DNA of 11,936 bases. Origin: Candidatus Methanovirga basalitermitum (GTDB lineage Archaea; Methanobacteriota; Methanobacteria; Methanobacteriales; Methanobacteriaceae). This document shows, piece after piece, positions 6,174-11,936 of the stretch. Position 1 is the first letter of the stretch. The number at the start of each line of letters is the position of its first letter. Made by a program: the position numbers and the translations under genes. Under the pieces are notes generated by a model, which was given only the letters and a program-made list of their open reading frames with translations, made no database searches and had not been told where the DNA came from. The stretch is taken from assembly GCA_031284445.1 (NCBI GenBank), contig JAISZW010000198.1:1-11936 (forward strand). Direction: 5' to 3'.

Positions 6174-6849
6174 GTATTTTATCTAACTCATTAATTTTTT
6201 TTATTATTTTTATATCTAAATCATTATCCTTTATTTTTTGAATTTCTTTAGGATTTATATTAGGATTAACAAGAATGGATGACATTCCTGCATTAATTGC
6301 TCCTATACAATCTGTATTTAATTTATCCCCAATCATGATACTACTTTCAGCTTCACAATCCATTCTTTTTAATGCTTCATCATAAATATATTTGTTTGGT
6401 TTTTCAAATCCAACTTCTTCGGAGGTTATGACTTCATCAAAAAAGTTATGTAAGTTTAATCTAACCAATTTTTCCCATTGTTTTATTGTTAAACCATTAG
6501 ATATTATAGCTAACCTATAACCTTTACTTTTTAAGTATATTAAAATATCCGTTGTTTTTGGAAATGACCTTAATAATGCGAATTTCACATTGTGATATGT
6601 AATCATTCCTAAAGCTACTAACATTGAGTTCTCTTTACCTAAAACGGTTTTGGTTAATACATCAAAATGTTTACCATAGTTAGATCCTTCCTGGTCTATA
6701 ATCTCTTTTAAGAGAGAATAAGCTTCATTAAAGGTCATTGGAAGACCATTATCAATCATAATCTTAATAGCTGATTTTCGAGCCGATTTAGCAAATGTTG
6801 ATGTATCTAGTAGTGTATCATCTATATCAAAAAAAACTGTTTTTTTCAT
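6169..6849 (-). CDS. HAD-superfamily hydrolase (subfamily IA-like phosphatase)
   Basis: This 226-aa cytoplasmic hydrolase carries all four HAD motifs: DIDDT (8-12, nucleophile D8 and acid D10), SNG (117-119), K150 in GFEKP, and GDKLNTD (174-180). A helical cap lies between motifs I and II, as in subfamily I. The sequence resembles the TIGR02253-like archaeal group of unknown substrate; phosphoglycolate or another small phosphoester is possible. I start at MKKTVFF (6849). An in-frame ATG at 6876 would add nine residues (MNIIIKKIF) before the first beta strand, but neither start has a GGTGA. GATAAATA just upstream at about 6877-6884 could be a box A giving a nearly leaderless mRNA from the shorter start. 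Palindromic element copy 2 begins about 40 nt upstream. Confidence 0.85.
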   Translation of the reverse strand: MKKTVFFDIDDTLLDTSTFAKSARKSAIKIMIDNGLPMTFNEAYSLLKEIIDQEGSNYGKHFDVLTKTVLGKENSMLVALGMITYHNVKFALLRSFPKTTDILIYLKSKGYRLAIISNGLTIKQWEKLVRLNLHNFFDEVITSEEVGFEKPNKYIYDEALKRMDCEAESSIMIGDKLNTDCIGAINAGMSSILVNPNINPKEIQKIKDNDLDIKIIKKINELDKIL

Positions 6850-6889
6850 GAAAATCTTCTTAATAATTATGTTCATCTATTTATCATGT

Positions 6890-7022
6890 TTTATTGATGG
6901 TGTAGAAAATTGTGGAGTTTTTTTGATTTTTGAAAAAAAATCGAAAATCATTTAAACCATTATTTTACTAAAAAATCCTCCACACAAGCTTCACACTCAA
7001 AAAATACACTTTAAACACTATT
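6890..7022. repeat. Dispersed palindromic intergenic element, copy 2
   Basis: The core from TGTGGAG (6911-6917) to CTCCACAC (6978-6985) is the reverse-orientation counterpart of copy 1, sharing the 24-base block at 6925-6948 and the 14-base block at 6960-6973. The inner hairpin is GATTTTT/AAAAATC (6925-6931/6936-6942). The left arm carries GGTGTAGAAAAT. The right arm, CACTCAAAAAATACA...CACTAT, follows the reverse complement of copy 1's left arm. It sits immediately upstream of the HAD gene, so it could affect that gene's transcription. Confidence 0.75.
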
Positions 7023-7523
7023 TAATATAAAAACAGACAAAATAAAATAGTAAAATTTAAATAAGAAAGGACATGTAACTAAACATGACTATAATAATTA
7101 AATCTGCCTTGTCTATAATGTTGGTTTTATACAACTTAAACTTTTTGATTCATGATTAGAAAATTGATTTTAAAAAGACATTTGAAAAACATGCCATTTC
7201 ATAGGATAAAAAAGAAAATATTAATCATAAATATTAGTATTTTTGATAATGGATACATTTCATCAATCTGTTAAAAATATTTCCTCAAAATAGGCTTGGA
7301 TAAAGTTAAAAAATGAATAAAATAGAATTATTCGCAAATTCAGGCTAAAAAATTAGGGGAATATGATAGATTACCATCTGTTATAATAAAAGTTCTAATG
7401 AATAGAAATTGCTAACTTTGAAAGTCTGTTTACTGTTGATAATTTTATACCCAAAACATCAAAGCAAAGAGAATAACACTATAGTAAGACTAAAGAATCA
7501 GAAATGAAAGGTAGATTTAAGAT
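7023..7523. other. Gene-free region with possible decayed frame
   Basis: No intact gene is visible. A plus-strand frame at 7152-7274 (40 codons) starts MIRKLILKRHLKNMPFH and ends ISIFDNGYISSIC. The FDNGYIS part, followed after the stop by FLKIGLDKVKK, faintly recalls the D-x-G-Y-x-S region of IS4-like DDE transposases, but there are many stops in every frame after it. It could equally be chance in AT-rich DNA. No tRNA is seen. Confidence 0.3.
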
Positions 7524-7651
7524 AATTACCAAAAATCGAAGATTTTTTTAATTATGAAAATCGAAGATTTTCAGTAATTGATTGATTATTGGAATATTTA
7601 TCTCTATTTATAAAAATAAAGCAATATAAGAGAGAATTCCACAATTTTCTA
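7524..7651. repeat. Twin AAAATC-GAA-GATTTT hairpins and element end next to the glnA stop (partial copy 4)
   Basis: Two hairpins with the same GAA loop stand in tandem: AAAAATC/GATTTTT (7531-7537/7541-7547) and GAAAATC/GATTTTC (7556-7562/7566-7572). They are enclosed by AATTAC (7524-7529) and GTAATT (7574-7579), giving a three-stem fold. At the glnA end, leftward-read TGTAGAAAATTGTGGA repeats 16 bases of copy 2's left arm at 6901-6916, and the glnA TAG stop is inside it. The twin-hairpin design matches copy 3. It may also help end glnA transcripts. Confidence 0.5.
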
Positions 7652-8998
7652 CAGGCTCATATATTTATTTTGTTCATACCCAAATACTCTAATCCTATAT
7701 TCATCCCATTCAGCATATTTAAGCTCTAAGAATTTTTCACTAATGTGATCTCCTAAAGCATTCTTGATAACATCATCATCTTCAAAGGCATGATATGCTT
7801 CCCATAAACTTGAAGGAATAAATTCAATATTTCTCTTTTTAAGCTCATCCTCAGACATTTTATATATGTTAGCTTCAGTAGGTTCACCAGGATCAGTCTT
7901 ATTTCTAATACCATCTAAGCCTGCTTCTAACATAGCTGCAAAAGCTAAATATGGGTTACATGATGGGTCAGGACATCTATATTCAATTCTTGTAGCTTGA
8001 CCACGTGCAGCTGGGATTCTAATTAAAGCAGATCGGTTTTTAAGACCATAAGCCTTATAAACAGGAGCTTCATAACCTGGAACCAATCTTTTATATGAAT
8101 TTACAATAGGAGCCACAATAGCAGATAAAGCAGATGAATGTTCTAACAATCCACCCATAAAGTACAAAGCTTCTTGAGACAAACCAGTTTTAGTATTATC
8201 ATCAGCAAATAAGTTTTTACCATCTTTAAATAGACTTTGATGACAGTGCATCCCACTACCGTTTTCTCCAAAGAATGGTTTAGGCATGAAAGTTACCCTG
8301 TATTTTTCTCCTTCTTCAAAAGCCATTTTAGCGACAATAGCTTTAATAGCTTGTTTAAAAGTAATAACACCATCAGCTGTTTTTAAAGCATTATCAAACT
8401 TAAAAGCAATCTCATTTTGACCTGGAGCAACTTCATGATGACTTCCTTCCACTTCAAATCCTAATTTTTCTAAATCATTGACTAAATGTCTTCTAAAATC
8501 TGGTCCTTTATCGATTGGTTCAACATCAAAGTATCCACCAATATCATGAGGGATATAGTTACCATTTTCATCTTGATCAACGATGAAAAATTCTGGTTCT
8601 GGTCCAATGTTGTACTCATAACATTTGCTTTTAAGTTTTTCTAAAGATTTTTTTAAAGCAGATCGAGGGTCTCCTGCAAACGGTTTTCCTTCAGGAGTGT
8701 AAATATCGCATATAAATCTTCCTACACCAGATTTTCCAGGTCTCCATGGCAAAAGTGAAAATGTTAATGGATCAGGCTTAAGGACAAGGTCACTTTCGTG
8801 GATTTCAACGAATCCATCTATGGATGAACCATCAAATAACATCCCATCGCTCATTAAATCTTCTATTTCCTCTTTATCATTCCCAAGAGAAACAGAAATA
8901 TTTTTTGGAATACCATTAATATCTACAAACTGTAATCTTACAAATTTAATATCTTTCTCATTTACTTCATTAATAACCTTATTTACATAGTTTCCCAT
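7649..8998 (-). CDS. glnA: Glutamine synthetase, type I (GSI-alpha-like)
   Basis: GlnA makes glutamine from glutamate, ammonia and ATP as a cytoplasmic dodecamer; it is the main ammonia-assimilating enzyme. The 449-aa protein has the normal length and motifs: FDGSSIDGF (55-63), EPEFF (134-138), EGSHHEVAPGQNEI (184-197), NGSGMHCHQS (246-255), NSYKRLVPGYEAP (300-312, with flap glutamate E310), and NRSALIRIPAARG (321-333). The C-terminal region lacks the NLYDLPP adenylylation site of GSI-beta (here NIYKMSEDE), so control is more likely by effectors, GlnK-type proteins or transcription. The ATG at 8996-8998 has GGGAG about 8-10 nt upstream. No companion gene is adjacent. Its 5' side holds palindromic element copy 3, a candidate NrpR-type operator and a box A. 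Confidence 0.97.
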   Translation of the reverse strand: MGNYVNKVINEVNEKDIKFVRLQFVDINGIPKNISVSLGNDKEEIEDLMSDGMLFDGSSIDGFVEIHESDLVLKPDPLTFSLLPWRPGKSGVGRFICDIYTPEGKPFAGDPRSALKKSLEKLKSKCYEYNIGPEPEFFIVDQDENGNYIPHDIGGYFDVEPIDKGPDFRRHLVNDLEKLGFEVEGSHHEVAPGQNEIAFKFDNALKTADGVITFKQAIKAIVAKMAFEEGEKYRVTFMPKPFFGENGSGMHCHQSLFKDGKNLFADDNTKTGLSQEALYFMGGLLEHSSALSAIVAPIVNSYKRLVPGYEAPVYKAYGLKNRSALIRIPAARGQATRIEYRCPDPSCNPYLAFAAMLEAGLDGIRNKTDPGEPTEANIYKMSEDELKKRNIEFIPSSLWEAYHAFEDDDVIKNALGDHISEKFLELKYAEWDEYRIRVFGYEQNKYMSL

Positions 8999-9051
8999 AT
9001 AATCTTCTCCCAGTTTGATTAATTTTAATAACTTAAATGTAGTAAAGAATC

Positions 9052-9196
9052 TGTAAAAAAGTGTGGAGTTATTTGGAAAAATTTACTTTCATTTACAAAT
9101 AGTAAAAAATCGGAGATTTTTAAACTTATAAAATCAAAGATTTTATAAATAAACTTGAAAATTTTAAAAAAACTCCACATAAATTTACACCCTCTT
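9052..9196. repeat. Dispersed palindromic intergenic element, copy 3
   Basis: TGTAAAAAAGTGTGGAG at 9052-9068 is identical to the reverse complement of copy 1 bases 167-183. The right end CTCCACAT (9173-9180) is followed by AAATTTACACCCTC (to 9194). The interior differs from copies 1 and 2: two hairpins, AAAAATC/GATTTTT (9105-9111/9115-9121, GGA loop) and TTATAAAATC/GATTTTATAA (9126-9135/9139-9148, AAA loop). The arms are thus conserved while the cargo varies, as in mobile palindromic elements. It lies 55 nt upstream of the glnA ATG and, if the distal promoter is right, inside the glnA mRNA leader. Confidence 0.7.
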
Positions 9197-9222
9197 AATA
9201 TAATTAAATATTAAAGTTATAC

Positions 9223-9236
9223 GGATACTATTTTCC
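9223..9236. promoter_or_regulatory. Candidate NrpR-type nitrogen operator
   Basis: The sequence GGAT-N6-TTCC differs at one base from the GGAA-N6-TTCC operator known for the methanogen nitrogen repressor NrpR, and sits within the dyad ACGGA/TCCGT (9221-9225/9234-9238). It lies in the glnA upstream region, just downstream of a minus-strand box A at 9264-9271, the arrangement expected for a repressor site. A short motif can occur by chance; there is no nrpR in the window to support it. Confidence 0.4.
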
Positions 9237-9263
9237 GTTATTATTTAGTTTTCTAACATATAA

Positions 9264-9271
9264 TATATAAA
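9264..9271 (-). promoter_or_regulatory. Candidate distal box A for glnA
   Basis: Read leftward this is TTTATATA, a perfect archaeal box A. A start about 26 nt downstream (around 9241) would put the candidate operator in the first 20 transcribed bases and give a leader of about 240 nt containing copy 3. The overlapping plus-strand TATAAATA could instead serve the rightward ATPase gene. No comparably good box lies closer to glnA; AACTTAAATG at 9030-9039 is weak and would start at the ribosome-binding site. Confidence 0.45.
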
Positions 9272-9328
9272 TATTTCCATCATTACTTTATGATATAATT
9301 TTCTTAAAACTATTTTTTTTGTATTAAC

Positions 9329-9340
9329 TAAAATATAAAA
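9329..9340 (+). promoter_or_regulatory. Candidate box A for the secretion ATPase operon
   Basis: TAAAATATAAAA resembles a box A. Transcription would start near 9360, giving a leader of about 45 nt before the ATG at 9405. TATAAATA at 9266-9273 is an alternative with a longer leader. Weak because the region is nearly all A and T. Confidence 0.3.
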
Positions 9341-9404
9341 AATAATACTCTCATAGGATAATATCTTCATATTATAAAATTAATAAAAATTAGTGGAAAT
9401 ATTT

Positions 9405-10853
9405 ATGATAAGTAAAAACAGTAAAATGAGATATATAAAAGAATATAAATTACTCAAACCTAATTTCTCCCAAAATGAAGAAAAATTATTAAGGGAACTT
9501 ATAAATGAATTAGTGAACTTAGCTATCTCATCTGGTGATGATTTTAGTCTAAATGAAAAAGCTTTTATAAATGATATAAAGAATTTTTTGGATTTAAAAC
9601 TGCCATTAAATAGTATAGAAAGTAATGAAAAACATGATAGAAACAAAAGAGAAACATACATTAAAAATCTTTCAAACAAGTTTTTTCAAGAAATAACTGG
9701 TTATGGGAGTTTAGATCCTTTAATTAAAGATGATGATCTAGAAGAAATAATGGTTATAGGAGTCGATAAACCAGTCTTCGTATATCATAGAGATTTAGGA
9801 ATGATGGAAACAAACCTATCATTTAAGAAAGAAGAGGATATCTTAACCTTAATTGATACAATTGCAAGACAGATCAACAGAAGAATAGATCAAGAATCTC
9901 CAATATTGGATGGTAGACTTTTGGATGGTTCAAGAGTAAATGCTACCATGTCTCCAATTTCAGCAGACGGACCAAGTCTAACAATTCGTAAATTTAAGAA
10001 AGATCCATTGACGATAATTGATTTAATAAAATTTAAAACCTTAAACACTAAACTTGGAGCTTTTTTTTGGCTTTGTGTTGATGGTTTAGGTGTTAAACCA
10101 GCTAATATTATAATTTCAGGAGGAACAAGCTCTGGTAAAACCACAACATTAAATAGCTTAGCTAATTTTATAAATCCTCGAGAAAGATTAATCTCAATTG
10201 AAGACACTTTAGAGTTACAAATCAATCACAAACATATCTTAAGAATGGAAACTCGCCCAAAAAACATTGAACATAAGGGAGAATTAACAATGGATGATTT
10301 AATTAAAAATGCTTTAAGACAAAGACCAGATAGGATTATTGTAGGTGAAGTCAGAGGTCAAGAAGCAATAACGCTATTTACAGCATTAAATACAGGTCAT
10401 TCGGGCTTTGGAACCTTACATGCAAACAGTTCACGAGAAACAATCACCCGTTTAATCAATCATCCAATGAATGTACCTAAAATCATGACATCAGCTATTG
10501 ATTTGATCATCATGGAAAACCGGATTTATCGAAGCGATGGAGTATCCATTCGAAGAATTACAGAGGTTAGTGAAGTTGTAGGAATCGAAGAAGATAATAT
10601 ACAATTAAATAAGATATTTAACTGGAATCCTAAAACTGATAAAATAGAAAATATAGGAATAACAAGTAAAACCCTTAGAGATATTGCTGAAACCTGTGGT
10701 ACTTCAATGAAAGAAATAGAGTCAGAAATTTTAGATAGAAAAATCCTTTTAAACCACCTATTAAAAAACAATTTAAGATCAAATGATGTAATTGGAGAAA
10801 TGTTTCAAAGATATTATCAAGATAAAGATGAGGTTTTAGATGAAATTAGATGA
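9405..10853 (+). CDS. Type II/IV secretion-system ATPase, TadA/CpaF/GspE family (archaeal pilus motor)
   Basis: This hexameric cytoplasmic ATPase powers pilus or secretion assembly at the membrane. Numbered from the ATG at 9405 (482 aa): an N-terminal domain with TGYGSLDPLIKDDDLEEIM (98-116), the Walker A GGTSSGKTT (239-247), an Asp-box region SIEDTLELQ (264-272), Walker B RIIVGEVRG (310-318, glutamate E315) and the His box TGHSGFGTLHANS (330-342). All catalytic motifs are intact. The frame can open 12 nt earlier at a GTG (9393), but GTGG at 9393-9396 then makes a plausible ribosome-binding site for the ATG, which I prefer. The T2SSF gene follows 12 nt after the stop, so the two form an operon. 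Confidence 0.92.
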   Translation: MISKNSKMRYIKEYKLLKPNFSQNEEKLLRELINELVNLAISSGDDFSLNEKAFINDIKNFLDLKLPLNSIESNEKHDRNKRETYIKNLSNKFFQEITGYGSLDPLIKDDDLEEIMVIGVDKPVFVYHRDLGMMETNLSFKKEEDILTLIDTIARQINRRIDQESPILDGRLLDGSRVNATMSPISADGPSLTIRKFKKDPLTIIDLIKFKTLNTKLGAFFWLCVDGLGVKPANIIISGGTSSGKTTTLNSLANFINPRERLISIEDTLELQINHKHILRMETRPKNIEHKGELTMDDLIKNALRQRPDRIIVGEVRGQEAITLFTALNTGHSGFGTLHANSSRETITRLINHPMNVPKIMTSAIDLIIMENRIYRSDGVSIRRITEVSEVVGIEEDNIQLNKIFNWNPKTDKIENIGITSKTLRDIAETCGTSMKEIESEILDRKILLNHLLKNNLRSNDVIGEMFQRYYQDKDEVLDEIR

Positions 10854-10865
10854 AATGGTGATTGA

Positions 10866-11807
10866 ATGTTTGAAAAACTTTTTTATTTTCTAAATTCTTT
10901 CTTTTATGAACTTGGTAATTTGATAATATCACTCTTTGATTATAGAAATTTTAAATTTAAGATGAATAAAGGATTTTTGATAAGTAAATCTTTTAAATAT
11001 AATAAACAAGAAGAGTATAGATTTAAAATAGCTGATAAAAACACTCTAAATAAGAAAAATCTAATTTATAAGATTTCACAGGGGAGTATTTTAGAAAAAC
11101 TAAATTTAAGATTTATTTTTCCTATTTTCTTATTTTTCCTTGTATTGATCTTTTTAACTTTAGATTTACTCTTTTCATTAGAAATAGGATTAATTTTTTT
11201 AATAGCTATTTTATTAATAATATTTTTTCTTATAGAATATCCGAAAATACAGAAAGATAAAATTAGTTCAGAAATATCTAAAGAATTACCTTATGCTCTT
11301 AGACAAATGGTAACAGAATTAAAATCAGGGAAAGGACTACATGACACTTTAAAGTCAATCGTTGCCTCAGAGTATGATTCTCTTTCTCTTCAATTTTCAA
11401 GAACACTTGAAGAGATTAAATATGGTGAAACTACAGAAAATGCAATAATGAACATGTCAAAAAGAATAGATTCCCAAAATTTGAATAGAGTGCTATATCA
11501 AGTTGTGGGTAGCTTAAAAACAGGTGGAAACTTATCTTATATTTTAAATATAATAGCTGAAGATATTTCTCATGAGTTAAGAGTAGAATTAAAAGAATAT
11601 TCCCAAAAACTTAATGGATTTGTAATGATTTACACATTTTTAGCAGTCTTAACCCCAGTTATTCTTTTAGTATTAATAATAGCAAGTTCTGCAGTTGTTG
11701 GAAATTTAATCCCATCACAAGTTGTTTTAATTTTATATATTTTCTTTTTTCCTATGATCGTGATTTTCTTAGGCTTTTTTATAAAAAGACTAGAACCAAA
11801 GACATGA
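10866..11807 (+). CDS. T2SSF-domain membrane protein (TadC/PilC-like platform)
   Basis: This is the inner-membrane platform partner of the ATPase. Of 313 aa, residues 82-103 and 105-124 form one pair of membrane helices, 140-250 the cytoplasmic T2SSF region (ELPYALRQMVTELKSGKGL near 140-158; SLKTGGNLSYILNIIAEDI near 216-234), and 251-275 and 284-306 the second helix pair. This is the topology of archaeal TadC-like proteins. The N-terminal 75 residues are basic and aromatic, without a signal peptide. The ATG at 10866 follows the ribosome-binding site GGTGAT (10857-10862). Only one T2SSF protein is seen here, whereas some archaeal systems carry two; pilins and prepilin peptidase must be elsewhere. 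Confidence 0.88.
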   Translation: MFEKLFYFLNSFFYELGNLIISLFDYRNFKFKMNKGFLISKSFKYNKQEEYRFKIADKNTLNKKNLIYKISQGSILEKLNLRFIFPIFLFFLVLIFLTLDLLFSLEIGLIFLIAILLIIFFLIEYPKIQKDKISSEISKELPYALRQMVTELKSGKGLHDTLKSIVASEYDSLSLQFSRTLEEIKYGETTENAIMNMSKRIDSQNLNRVLYQVVGSLKTGGNLSYILNIIAEDISHELRVELKEYSQKLNGFVMIYTFLAVLTPVILLVLIIASSAVVGNLIPSQVVLILYIFFFPMIVIFLGFFIKRLEPKT

Positions 11808-11912
11808 CAATTTATATTGTATTGTAAAATTAAATTTGTTATGATTAAATACAGTTTAGAATTTGATAAATTTTTTAATTCGTTTAAAATGCTTAATTAT
11901 TTAATTATAAAA

Positions 11913-11920
11913 TTTATATA
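11913..11920 (+). promoter_or_regulatory. Box A near the right edge
   Basis: TTTATATA matches the archaeal TATA consensus exactly. It lies 106 nt after the T2SSF stop in otherwise non-coding sequence and would start transcription close to or beyond the window end, suggesting a separate rightward gene next, possibly a pilin or other member of the pilus locus. Confidence 0.4.
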
Positions 11921-11936
11921 ACTTATTTTTCTAAAT

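Noticed and set aside
7524..7579. CRISPR-like pair of repeated AAAATCGAAGATTTT units
   Set aside because: Only two very short units, separated by 8 nt, no further repeats or cas genes; better seen as twin hairpins.
9380..9679. 99-codon minus-strand frame with hydrophobic stretches
   Set aside because: Antisense to the ATPase N-terminus; hydrophobicity comes from the AT-rich complement of lysine-rich coding sequence.
9890..10225. 111-codon minus-strand frame
   Set aside because: Antisense to the conserved Walker A region of the ATPase.
10526..10771. 81-codon minus-strand frame
   Set aside because: Antisense to the ATPase C-terminal region; no independent evidence.

Overview
The window looks like the chromosome of an AT-rich methanogenic archaeon of the order Methanobacteriales; Methanobrevibacter is my best guess. 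The evidence is archaeal gene content (aEF1B, Pth2, an HVO_2753-type zinc-finger protein, the methanofuran kinase MfnE, a methanogen-type GlnA and archaeal pilus/secretion genes), archaeal GGTGA ribosome-binding sites a few bases before many starts, and TTTAWATA-like box A promoters. The genus is an inference.

Layout, left to right. 1-335: an intergenic palindromic element. 336-1472 (-): an ASCH-domain/TPR-repeat fusion. 1473-2509: about 1 kb without a gene, unusually rich in short perfect hairpins and carrying one copy of a 75-bp repeat. 2510-3658 (-): a two-gene unit, a small zinc-ribbon protein and then a BASS/ACR3-like membrane transporter. 3674-4612: a gene graveyard with the second copy of the 75-bp repeat, a broken reading frame and a TnpB (IS200/IS605 OrfB) C-terminal relic. 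4613-6125 (-): a compact operon pth2 - mfnE - zinc finger - aEF1B. 6169-6849 (-): a HAD phosphatase. 6850-7648: a second palindromic element, decayed sequence and a twin hairpin. 7649-8998 (-): glnA. 8999-9404: a long divergent intergenic region with a third palindromic element, a candidate NrpR-type operator and box A sequences. 9405-11807 (+): a secretion/pilus ATPase and its T2SSF membrane partner, with a perfect box A at the right edge that suggests another gene beyond.

Functionally, the 4613-6125 operon joins translation housekeeping (peptidyl-tRNA recycling, GDP exchange on aEF1A) with one step of methanofuran synthesis. glnA assimilates ammonia. The ATPase/T2SSF pair is the motor and platform of a type IV pilus-like machine whose pilins are not in the window.

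The most interesting content is non-coding. A roughly 135-bp imperfect palindrome (ends GTGTGGAG/CTCCACAC with flanking GGGTGTA/TACACCC) occurs in at least three copies, with two partial ones. One copy lies between glnA and what appears to be its distal promoter and operator. No defence system or other clearly new gene system was found.
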